The notes under the pieces are model-generated. The model saw nothing but the letters and a program-made list of their open reading frames with translations, was not told the origin of the DNA and made no database searches. Below, piece after piece: positions 27,248-34,682 of a stretch of 64,000 nt of DNA. The position numbers and the translations under genes are program-made. How positions within the stretch are numbered: position 1 is the stretch's first letter; each line of letters begins with the position of its first letter. The stretch comes from JANQIO01 sp043513815 (lineage in GTDB: Bacteria; Pseudomonadota; Gammaproteobacteria; Pseudomonadales; Halieaceae), in assembly GCA_043513815.1 (NCBI GenBank), contig CP121313.1:930001-994000 (forward strand). The letters are read 5' to 3'.

Positions 27248-28711
27248 TTATCGGGCGGCTGTGGCCTTGCGGGCGGTGAACCTGTCCTGGTATTCCTCTC
27301 GCAGTCGGTTCTTCTGCACCTTGCCCATCGTATTACGTGGCAACTCGGCCCGCTGGATGTATGCCTTGGGTTGCTTGAAGCGTGCCAGTTGTGGTGCCAG
27401 TGCGGCTTCCATCGCCTCGTCGTTGGGGCCGGGATCCTTGTCAGCGACCCATACGGCGACCACTGCCTCACCGAAGTCGGGGTGGGGCACGCCGATCACC
27501 GCCGACTCGCGGACGCCATCAATGTCGTCCAGGCACAACTCAACTTCCCTGGGGTAAACGTTCAGCCCGCCGCTGATAATCAGGTCCTTTTCACGCCCTG
27601 CCAGCCACAGCCGACCGTCGGCATCTAGCCGCCCGAGGTCGCCGGTGATAAAAAAGCCGTCCTCGCGAAACTCCGCGGCGGATTTTTCCGGCATTTCCCA
27701 GTAGCCGCTGAAAACGTTGGGGCCGCGTGCTTCTACCACGCCGATCTCACCGGTCGGCAGGGGCTCGCCCTGCGGACTGCAAACGCGAATCTCCACGTCT
27801 GGCAGCGCATAGCCGACACTGCCCGCCAGGCGCTCGCCGTCCAGCGGGTTGGACGTCAGCATGCCGGTCTCCGACATGCCGTAGCGCTCGAGTATGCGCT
27901 GTCCGGTGCGCGCCTCGAAAGCCTCAAAGGTCTGTTCATTGAGTGGCGCGGATCCCGAGATGAACAGGCGCATCCGGGCACAGAGGTCGCGATTGAAATC
28001 GTCTCTGTCCAGCAGTCGCGAGTAGAACGTCGGGACGCCCATCATTACGGTGGCCGCCGGCAAGTGCGCGAGCACGCTTTCCGCCTCAAAGCGCTCAAGG
28101 AACAGAATGCGCGAGCCGTTGAGCAGCGCTGTATTCAGCGCAACGAAGAGGCCGTGTACGTGGTAGATGGGCAGGGCATGTAACAGTACGTCGCCATCTT
28201 CAAAACCCCACAGCCGGTGCAGGGTAACGGCATTGCTGCGAAGATTCTCGTGACTGAGTATGGCGCCCTTGGAGCGGCCGGTGGTGCCCGAGGTGTAAAC
28301 AATGGCGGCCGGGCTGTCGGCGTCTACGTCGGCGATGCCCTCAAGAGCATCTACCCGGCTGCTCTCGAGACACAGCTTGCGTAGCCCCGTATCGTCTATT
28401 TCCAGCGCCGGTTTCGAGTCCTCGCGGAAGTAATCGAGTTCGACCGAAGTGTAGGCCGTGTTGAGCGGTACCAGCACAAGCCCCGCCCGCAGGCAGGCCA
28501 GGTAGAGGGCGACGGCCTCGGGACTCTTGTCTACCTTGACCAGCACACGGTCGCCACCGGCGGCCTCTTGCAGCAGTACCCGCGCCATGCGCGCTGACAG
28601 AGTGTCCAGCTCACCGTAGCTCCAGGCGGTGCCGTCCGTTAGCTGCAGACAACACTGCTCCAGCTGATCCGCATAGCCCGCGGACAGCGTAAGGAAGAGG
28701 TTCTCGTTCAT
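27248..28711 (-). CDS. AMP-forming acyl-CoA ligase, MatB (malonyl-CoA synthetase)-like
   Basis: A 487-residue adenylate-forming enzyme with the P-loop YTSGTTGRSKGA (139-150), ERYGMSETGMLTSNP and the hinge region ITGDLGRLDADGRLWLAGREKD. The segments PLNTAYTSVELDYF and MLTSNPLDGERLAGSVGY are very similar in pattern to malonyl/methylmalonyl-CoA synthetases, so malonate or a related dicarboxylate is the best guess. It is the first gene of a minus-strand series with an SDR and a transporter. A short-chain acyl-CoA ligase of other specificity is the alternative. Confidence 0.8.
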   Translation of the reverse strand: MNENLFLTLSAGYADQLEQCCLQLTDGTAWSYGELDTLSARMARVLLQEAAGGDRVLVKVDKSPEAVALYLACLRAGLVLVPLNTAYTSVELDYFREDSKPALEIDDTGLRKLCLESSRVDALEGIADVDADSPAAIVYTSGTTGRSKGAILSHENLRSNAVTLHRLWGFEDGDVLLHALPIYHVHGLFVALNTALLNGSRILFLERFEAESVLAHLPAATVMMGVPTFYSRLLDRDDFNRDLCARMRLFISGSAPLNEQTFEAFEARTGQRILERYGMSETGMLTSNPLDGERLAGSVGYALPDVEIRVCSPQGEPLPTGEIGVVEARGPNVFSGYWEMPEKSAAEFREDGFFITGDLGRLDADGRLWLAGREKDLIISGGLNVYPREVELCLDDIDGVRESAVIGVPHPDFGEAVVAVWVADKDPGPNDEAMEAALAPQLARFKQPKAYIQRAELPRNTMGKVQKNRLREEYQDRFTARKATAAR

Positions 28712-28826
28712 TGCGCCACTTTACCACAGGCCACTGCGGTCGACAGGCCATGACAACCCACTCGCGTCGTTTGACCGCTGCTGTCCACTATGGATTACTA
28801 GCGTCAGCGCAAGACTCCGGATTCCC

Positions 28827-29318
28827 ATGGAAAGACTCACGACGATTTACATCGACAAGGAAAGCCACAAGTTTTCCGCGGCCCACTTTACGGTGTTCTC
28901 CGCCACCGAGCGCGAGCGTCTGCACGGGCACAATTTCAGCGTGTCTGCGCGTATCGTGGCACCGGTAGACCACAACGGCCTTACCGGTGATTACGCGGTC
29001 TACAAAAACCAGATCCGCAGGCTCTGCGATACCCTTGATGAGTACACCCTGATCCCTTCGCAGTCACCGTTCCTGACAGTGGAAGAAGACGGCGACTACT
29101 ACCGGGTTACCCACGATAGCGACACCCTGGTGCTGCTCAAGGCTGACACGCTGGTGATCCCGGTGCGTAACACTACCGTGGAAGACCTGTCTCACTACCT
29201 GCTGGAAACCCTGGTGGAGGACAAGCCGTTCCTGGAAGCCCAGGACATCCGCGAAATCGAGGTGATGGTGTCCTCTGGTCCGGGCCAGACCGGCTCCAGT
29301 TTTTACAAGGTCAAATAA
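28827..29318 (+). CDS. PTPS/QueD-superfamily protein with Glu in place of the usual Cys
   Basis: A 163-residue protein of the 6-pyruvoyl-tetrahydropterin synthase / 6-carboxytetrahydropterin synthase family. Zinc ligands are seen as HKFSAAH and HGHNF. E. coli QueD has a catalytic Cys in CxxxHGH; here the text is ERERLHGHNF, with no Cys but an ExxHGH arrangement, as known for the PTPS-III group implicated in folate synthesis. The C-terminal VMVSSGPGQTGSS replaces the usual ETxTxG. It may therefore not be a queuosine enzyme. It precedes a SnoaL-like gene by 3 bp. Confidence 0.78.
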   Translation: MERLTTIYIDKESHKFSAAHFTVFSATERERLHGHNFSVSARIVAPVDHNGLTGDYAVYKNQIRRLCDTLDEYTLIPSQSPFLTVEEDGDYYRVTHDSDTLVLLKADTLVIPVRNTTVEDLSHYLLETLVEDKPFLEAQDIREIEVMVSSGPGQTGSSFYKVK

Positions 29319-29321
29319 GCA

Positions 29322-29708
29322 TTGAAGCTGGCGCTGGAGGATCGGCTCGACATTCACGAGTTGATTGCACTCTACGGGCACCTGATCGATGCGCGCAGCT
29401 TTGACCGCCTGGGGGAGATCTTTACCGAGGACGCGGTCTTCGATCTCGCTGGCTTTGACGGTTCCTGTTTTGAAGGCCTTGCAGACATTACTCGAATGAT
29501 GGAAGCGAGTCAGCAGCATCCACTGGCCCACCACGCCACCAACGTTGTGATCCAGCCGGGTGCAGTCGTGCGAGTACTGTCCAAGGGGCTCGGCGTCGGC
29601 CACGGCGGCCGGGTCGGCAGTGTCGTCTACCGCGACACCCTGCGCCGCACCGACCAGGGCTGGCGGATATGCCGTCGCGACTGCGAGTTGCGGCGCGGCG
29701 CCGGGTAA
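29322..29708 (+). CDS. SnoaL-like / nuclear transport factor 2 fold protein
   Basis: A 128-residue protein starting with TTG 3 nt after the PTPS-like stop codon. The sequence DRLDIHELIALYGHLIDARSFDRLGEIFTEDAVFDL is typical of SnoaL-like NTF2-fold proteins (polyketide cyclases, dehydratases and many uncharacterised members). The C-terminal strand DQGWRICRRDCE also fits. No specific activity can be assigned. The stop codon lies in the loop of a GC-rich hairpin shared with the convergent CoA-transferase gene. Confidence 0.78.
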   Translation: MKLALEDRLDIHELIALYGHLIDARSFDRLGEIFTEDAVFDLAGFDGSCFEGLADITRMMEASQQHPLAHHATNVVIQPGAVVRVLSKGLGVGHGGRVGSVVYRDTLRRTDQGWRICRRDCELRRGAG

Positions 29709-29717
29709 GCCCGGCGC
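29698..29717. terminator. Hairpin between convergent genes
   Basis: GCGCCGGG and CCCGGCGC form a perfect 8-bp stem around a TAAG loop. The TAA stop of the SnoaL-like gene is in the loop, and the opposing CoA-transferase gene ends 4 bp after the stem. There is no T-run of useful length, so it may act as a weak bidirectional terminator or a 3'-end stabiliser. Confidence 0.5.
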
Positions 29718-29720
29718 GCT

Positions 29721-30881
29721 TTACTCGCTCAGCAGCCCCTCGAGAAGCGCATCGTGCTCACCCAGTCTGGGCGGCGCGCTGCGGTATTCCACCGGTGTGC
29801 GTGACAGCTTGATGGGGCAGCCAGCAACCTCGAGGTCGGGGTTTTCAGGGTGCGGAAGTTTGACGCGCATGCCGCGCGCCAGCACCTGCGGATCGGCAAA
29901 TACCTCCTCCACGTTGTTGATCGGCCCTGCCGGCACTCCGGCTGCTTCCAGCGCGACCAGCCAGTCATCGCGCCGGCGCCTCAGCATTTGTGCTTCCAGC
30001 ATGGGTACCAGGACGGCGCGGTTTTTGACCCGCGCCTGGTTGCTCGCAAAACGCTCATCGCTTGCCAGTTCCCCAAGGCCGAGGGTGTCCATGAAGCTGC
30101 AGAACTGCCGGTCGTTGCCCACCGCCACGATGCAGTGCCCGTCCGCCGTCGCAAAGGCCTGGTAGGGCACGATATTGGGATGGGCATTGCCCAGTCGGCC
30201 GGGCACCTGCCCCCCCACCAGGAAGTTGCTGGCCTGGTTCGCCAGGGTGGCTGCCGTGACGTCCAGCAGCGCCAGGTCCACGTGCTGTCCCTGTCCGGAT
30301 TGCTCACGCTCGCTCAGCGCCGACAGAATACCGATGGTGGCATACAGGCCAGTCATGATGTCTGACAGTGCGACTCCCACTTTTTGTGGCTCGCCATCCT
30401 GGGGGCCAGTAACACTCATCAGACCGCCCATGGCCTGGATCAGGAAGTCATAGCCCGGCCGTGTGGCATAGGGTCCGGTCTGGCCGAACCCGGTGATGGA
30501 GCAGTACACCAGTCGCGGGTTGTCTGCCGCGAGGCTGGCATAGTCCAGGCCATATTTGGCCAGTCCGCCGACCTTGAAGTTTTCCACCAGCACATCGGAC
30601 TCGCTGGCCAGTGCGCGAATCTGGCGTTGACCTTCCGGTGTGCGGAAGTCGATGCGCACCGAGCGCTTGCCGCGATTGGTGCAGAGAAAGTAGGCGGATT
30701 CGTCGGTGGGCTGCCCGCTGCTGTCTTCCAGCCAGGGCGGACCCCAACGTCGGGTGTCGTCGCCGTCGGGGCTTTCCACCTTGGTCACGTCCGCACCGAG
30801 GTCGGCCAGGGTCTGGGTGGCCCAGGGTCCGGCCAGCACCCGCGACAGGTCCAGCACCCGGAGGTGAGAGAGAGCGCCCAT
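29721..30881 (-). CDS. CaiB/BaiF (family III) CoA-transferase, likely glutarate-linked
   Basis: A 386-residue family III CoA-transferase. The N-terminus GALSHLRVLDLSRVLAGPWATQ and GADVTKVESPDGDDTRRWGPP are canonical; the catalytic Asp is expected in the segment TGPYATRPGYDFLIQAMGG at about residue 150. The gene overlaps the glutaryl-CoA dehydrogenase-like stop by one base (TGATG). The same pairing is known for succinyl-CoA:glutarate CoA-transferase, which makes glutaryl-CoA from glutarate in lysine and aromatic catabolism. Specificity is inferred from that neighbour. Confidence 0.87.
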   Translation of the reverse strand: MGALSHLRVLDLSRVLAGPWATQTLADLGADVTKVESPDGDDTRRWGPPWLEDSSGQPTDESAYFLCTNRGKRSVRIDFRTPEGQRQIRALASESDVLVENFKVGGLAKYGLDYASLAADNPRLVYCSITGFGQTGPYATRPGYDFLIQAMGGLMSVTGPQDGEPQKVGVALSDIMTGLYATIGILSALSEREQSGQGQHVDLALLDVTAATLANQASNFLVGGQVPGRLGNAHPNIVPYQAFATADGHCIVAVGNDRQFCSFMDTLGLGELASDERFASNQARVKNRAVLVPMLEAQMLRRRRDDWLVALEAAGVPAGPINNVEEVFADPQVLARGMRVKLPHPENPDLEVAGCPIKLSRTPVEYRSAPPRLGEHDALLEGLLSE

Positions 30882-32062
30882 CAGAAGGCGGGAATGTCGG
30901 TCTGGGTGCGACCCAGGATCAGCGCATGAATATCGTGTGTGCCCTCGTAGGTGTTCACGACCTCCAGGTTTACCATGTGGCGCATTACCGGGTATTCATC
31001 GGAAATGCCGTTGCCGCCCAGCATGTCGCGAGACTGGCGGGCGACATCCAGCGCCTTGCCGCAGCTATTACGCTTGATCAGAGAAATCAGTTCCGGCGAG
31101 ATATCGCCGCTGTCCATCATCTGTCCGGCACGCAGGCAGGCCTGCAGGCCGATACTGATCTCGGTCTGCATGTCCGCCAGCTTCAGCTGGATGAGCTGGT
31201 TGGCCGCCAGCGGCCTGCCAAACTGCTGGCGCTCCAGGGTGTAGCTGCGTGCACTGTGCCAGCAGGCCTCCGCCGCACCGAGTGCGCCCCAGGCAATGCC
31301 GTAGCGGGCATTGTTCAGGCAGCCAAAGGGACCCTTGAGTCCCTCGACGTTGGGTAACAGGGCGTCTTCGCCTACCCGGACGCCGTCCATGACGATCTCG
31401 CCGGTGATGCTCGCTCGCAGTGCCAGCTTGCCTTCGATCTTGGGTGCGGAGAGACCGGGCATGCCCTTTTCCAGGACGAAGCCGCGGATGCGTTCGTCAT
31501 CGGTCTTGGCCCAGACCACAAATACATCGGCAATGGGGCTATTGGAAATCCACATCTTGGCGCCGCTCAGTTCGTAGCCGCCGTCGACGCTGCGGGCGCG
31601 GGTGGCCATGCCGCCCGGGTCTGAGCCGTGGTCAGGCTCGGTCAGCCCAAAGCAGCCGATCCACTCGCCGCTGGCCAGCTTCGGCAGGTATTTCTGCTTC
31701 TGTTCTTCACTGCCGTAGGCATAGATCGGGTACATCACCAGCGACGACTGCACGCTCATCATCGAACGGTAGCCGGAGTCGACGCGCTCGATCTCCCGTG
31801 CGATCAGGCCGTAGCTGATGTAGTCCACGCCAGGGCAGCCATAGCCTTCGATGGTGGGCCCGAGCAGCCCCAGGGCGCCCATTTCAGAAAAGATGGCCGG
31901 GTCGGTGGACTCGGCGCGGAAAGCGGCCTGTACGCGCGGTGCCAGCTGGTCCTGGGCATAGTGGCGGGCGGCGTCTCGCACCATGCGCTGCTCTTCGCTG
32001 AGTTGCTGCTCCAGCAGGAAGGGATCCTGCCAGTCGATTTTCTGCCATTTGCGAGCGGCCAT
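30881..32062 (-). CDS. gcdH: Glutaryl-CoA dehydrogenase
   Basis: A 393-residue acyl-CoA dehydrogenase-family flavoenzyme that converts glutaryl-CoA to crotonyl-CoA and CO2. Strong markers are GYRSMMSVQSSLVMYPIY near residue 95, FGLTEPDHGSDPG, and VNTYEGTHDIHALILGR with the catalytic Glu. The ATG at 32062 is used because GGAG stands 8 nt before it; an in-frame ATG at 32083 lacks a ribosome site. It is the first gene of a two-gene unit with the CoA-transferase and is divergent from a LysR regulator. Confidence 0.93.
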   Translation of the reverse strand: MAARKWQKIDWQDPFLLEQQLSEEQRMVRDAARHYAQDQLAPRVQAAFRAESTDPAIFSEMGALGLLGPTIEGYGCPGVDYISYGLIAREIERVDSGYRSMMSVQSSLVMYPIYAYGSEEQKQKYLPKLASGEWIGCFGLTEPDHGSDPGGMATRARSVDGGYELSGAKMWISNSPIADVFVVWAKTDDERIRGFVLEKGMPGLSAPKIEGKLALRASITGEIVMDGVRVGEDALLPNVEGLKGPFGCLNNARYGIAWGALGAAEACWHSARSYTLERQQFGRPLAANQLIQLKLADMQTEISIGLQACLRAGQMMDSGDISPELISLIKRNSCGKALDVARQSRDMLGGNGISDEYPVMRHMVNLEVVNTYEGTHDIHALILGRTQTDIPAF

Positions 32063-32099
32063 GCCCGTTCTCCGTGAGCCCATAAAGGGGTGCCATGGT

Positions 32100-32158
32100 A
32101 GTGGTCGATGATAAATAAATAAAATATATTTAAAATATTAAATGTATAGTCAATAGAT
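32100..32158. promoter_or_regulatory. A+T-rich divergent control region of gcdH and its LysR gene
   Basis: A 59-bp segment that is almost only A and T (runs such as AAATATATTT and AAATATTAAATG), in sharp contrast to the GC-rich surroundings. It lies between divergent gcdH and lysR start codons and is the expected site of both promoters and LysR binding. Exact half-sites are not resolved. Confidence 0.5.
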
Positions 32159-33034
32159 ATGTTAGATCTTCGCAAGCTGGAAATATTCGCCGCCGCCGCC
32201 CGTCTGGAAAGCATCAGCCAGGCGGCGGCTGAGCTGCATATGGCACAGCCCGCGGTCAGCATTGCCATCGCGCGCCTTGAACAGGAACTGGGTGTGATGC
32301 TGTTTGAGCGCGGCGGCCGTCGCGTGCGCCTCACGGCGGAGGGTCGGCGCCTGCAGGAAGACACGCGCGCACTGCTGGAGCACGCCGTCGAAGTCGAGGA
32401 CTCGGCGCGCCGCCTGAACCGCCTTGAGAGCGGGGAATTGCACCTGGGTTGTCCGGCCATGCTCGCCACTTATTACCTGCCCAGGCTGCTGGGAGATTTC
32501 CTCGCCCAGCACCCGGGTTTGCGTGCCTCGATCACCCAGGCGGGTACCGGCGACGTGGAGCGCCTGTTGCTGGATGAGCAGCTCGAAGCCGGCGTCATCA
32601 CCGTGCAGGACGACAGTGCCGATGTGGGCCTGGAGTTGCGCCGCCTGCTCCGGGAACGGGTGGTGGTGCTGGTGGCCAGAGATCATCCCTGGGCAAGGCG
32701 GCGCTACCTCAATATCGCCAACCTGGCCGATGCGCCCCTGGTGCTCTATGAGCAGGGGTACTTCATCCGCCAGCGTTTCGACAGCCTGTGCGGCGAGCAC
32801 GGCGTCAGCCCCGAAGTGCGCATGCAGACCAATTTCCTGCCGCTCATTATCGACATGGTGCGGCGCGGCGTGGGTGCCGGTATCGGCCTGCAGATGATGG
32901 CGCAGGCAGAGTCTGACCTGGTCGGGATACCGTTGCGGCCCACCATAGAACTGGAGCTGGCGCTGGCCAAGCGTCGCGGCCGGCGCATTGCCGTTGCCAA
33001 CCAGGCGTTTATGGACTGGTTGGCGGCTTCCTGA
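32159..33034 (+). CDS. LysR family transcriptional regulator
   Basis: A 291-residue regulator with an N-terminal winged helix-turn-helix (residues 1-60, including LESISQAAAELHMAQPAVSIAIARLEQELG) and a periplasmic-binding-like effector domain. It is divergent from the glutaryl-CoA dehydrogenase and CoA-transferase genes across an A+T-rich spacer, the standard layout for a LysR regulator and its target; glutarate or glutaryl-CoA is the natural effector guess. The DNA-binding domain shows no missing parts. Confidence 0.92.
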   Translation: MLDLRKLEIFAAAARLESISQAAAELHMAQPAVSIAIARLEQELGVMLFERGGRRVRLTAEGRRLQEDTRALLEHAVEVEDSARRLNRLESGELHLGCPAMLATYYLPRLLGDFLAQHPGLRASITQAGTGDVERLLLDEQLEAGVITVQDDSADVGLELRRLLRERVVVLVARDHPWARRRYLNIANLADAPLVLYEQGYFIRQRFDSLCGEHGVSPEVRMQTNFLPLIIDMVRRGVGAGIGLQMMAQAESDLVGIPLRPTIELELALAKRRGRRIAVANQAFMDWLAAS

Positions 33035-33067
33035 GACTATGGGAGTCCACGCAGGGACGGGTCGGCG

Positions 33068-33997
33068 ATGCTGGATAAAAGCCCAGGCGATATTAAAGCG
33101 GTCAAGCGCCAGCTGTTGACGCTGAAAACCCTGTTCATTCCCCTGCTGACCCACCCCCGCATTGCCCAGGCGATCAAGTACTCGGTCTATGCGGGACTGG
33201 CCATCAATACCGGCTTCTACCTGCTGGATGACTACGGCGCCATGCTCGCCACGCTGCCCGAAGATGCCTCCCTCGGAGAGCTGCTGACCACCTTCGCTAC
33301 CAGTATCGACATGTTTGCCTGGCTGGGGCTGATAGCGCTGTTCGAGCTGGAAACCTTCGCGCTGCCCGACGAGGCATTCACGCAGCGCATTACCCATTTG
33401 CTGCGGGTCGGTCGGGCACTGTGCTACCTGTCCATTGTCTACGCCGCCTATGGCTATACCGTGGAGGCCATGGACACCCACCTCGTCACACTGGTGGCCG
33501 GGGTCAATGACCTGTGCCAGGTGGCCGGCCAGGGCGCCGCGCTGCAGGTGGATGTTATTCACTACGTGGAGATAGTGGCCGCAAACTGCGGCAATCTGTC
33601 TGCGGACACCCGCTTCTACCAGCTCGATGGTGAAGTCGCTCTGGTCCCGGAGTCTATGCTGTCGCATATCCGCCTCATGGGCTGGCTCGACATCAGCAAT
33701 GCCTACTTCTGGATACTGGTGGTGGCGCTGATCGAAGTGGAAGTCTGGCTGCAGACTGCAGATCGCTTCGCCAGCACCCGGCTTCAGGTCGTGCGCTCGA
33801 TCAAGACCCTCTGCTACCTGGTGTTGATCGGCAACGGCGTGATCTGGGGCCTGCATGACTATTATCTTTATGCCTGGGATGCCTTCCTGTGGATCTTCGG
33901 CTTCTGGGCCATTGAGTTCAATCTGGCCTATTGGGAGCGGGAGCGCATGCAGGAGCTGTCCGCAGCACAAACCGGGGTGGTCAGCGCGTCCGATTGA
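33068..33997 (+). CDS. Multi-pass membrane protein of unknown function
   Basis: A 309-residue protein I do not recognise. It has about six to seven hydrophobic segments (about 36-55, 78-98, 118-135, 210-232, 250-270 and 278-295) and a larger non-membrane part between about 135 and 205. It contains several acidic residues within or beside helices (FELETFALPDE, ALIEVEVWLQ). It begins 33 bp after the LysR gene and ends 32 bp before the hydroxylase-like gene, so the three may share transcripts. Confidence 0.72.
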   Translation: MLDKSPGDIKAVKRQLLTLKTLFIPLLTHPRIAQAIKYSVYAGLAINTGFYLLDDYGAMLATLPEDASLGELLTTFATSIDMFAWLGLIALFELETFALPDEAFTQRITHLLRVGRALCYLSIVYAAYGYTVEAMDTHLVTLVAGVNDLCQVAGQGAALQVDVIHYVEIVAANCGNLSADTRFYQLDGEVALVPESMLSHIRLMGWLDISNAYFWILVVALIEVEVWLQTADRFASTRLQVVRSIKTLCYLVLIGNGVIWGLHDYYLYAWDAFLWIFGFWAIEFNLAYWERERMQELSAAQTGVVSASD

Positions 33998-34029
33998 CGC
34001 CACCGCCGGAGACGCCTAAGGTGCGGCCT

Positions 34030-34593
34030 ATGAAGATTGACGTACCACTGAGGGACCTCGGCGAGGTCGCTTCAGAGAACCTGCGCGAAGTTGTTCTGGG
34101 GCTGGAAGATGGCGCCTGGGCCGACCAGCAGCTGCGCCAGAAAAAGTACGAGGTGCACCGCCAGACCGAGTCTCTGGTGATGATATTCACCGACGGCTCC
34201 GGCTGGCCGGAAATCGAGGTGACCCGGGAGTCAGGCTGGGACTGGCTGGCAGACGCGGCACTGCCGCTGATGAACCAGTTGATTGCCCGGCACTATGCCC
34301 CTGGCGGCACTATAATCCGCGCCATGGCGGCACGCATGGCCCCGGGGGCAATTATCAGCCCGCACCGTGACGGTCATCCCTCTTTTCATGCAAGTCATCG
34401 CATCCATATTCCCCTGGCGACCAATTCGCGGGTACGCTTCACGATTGACGGGCGTCCCTACCAGTTTGAGGTGGGCAAGGCTTATGAAATCAATAACCAG
34501 CTTATGCATTCGGTGATGAACAAGGGTCAGGATCACCGGGTACATTTTATTTTTGACTACCTGCCGCCGGATGCTGGCGCTGCCATCCATTGA
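34030..34593 (+). CDS. Aspartyl/asparaginyl beta-hydroxylase-domain protein
   Basis: A 187-residue putative Fe(II)/2-oxoglutarate-dependent dioxygenase. The HxD motif is in SPHRDGHP, an Arg/His-rich HRIHIPL follows, and the distal His lies in NNQLMHSVMNKG, with HRVHFIFDY as the usual C-terminal strand. The start at 34030 is supported by AAGGTG upstream; the frame is open further up but overlaps the membrane-protein gene. Substrate unknown. Such proteins often modify aspartyl residues or small molecules. Confidence 0.82.
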   Translation: MKIDVPLRDLGEVASENLREVVLGLEDGAWADQQLRQKKYEVHRQTESLVMIFTDGSGWPEIEVTRESGWDWLADAALPLMNQLIARHYAPGGTIIRAMAARMAPGAIISPHRDGHPSFHASHRIHIPLATNSRVRFTIDGRPYQFEVGKAYEINNQLMHSVMNKGQDHRVHFIFDYLPPDAGAAIH

Positions 34594-34682
34594 TCGCTGC
34601 CGTCCATTGACCATCGTGCAGCTACTGCTCGATGGTCGTGTACGATTCACTAAACAGCTTTAATTCTGAACAAGAGAATTCC

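Noticed and set aside
25746..29318. Queuosine pathway locus
   Set aside because: A YhhQ-like transporter and a PTPS-family protein are near each other, but they are transcribed in opposite directions, separated by unrelated genes, and the PTPS protein lacks the QueD cysteine.
32162..34003. 613-codon antisense open frame across the LysR and membrane-protein genes
   Set aside because: The plus-strand proteins have clear helix-turn-helix and membrane features; the antisense translation looks random and has no start signal.
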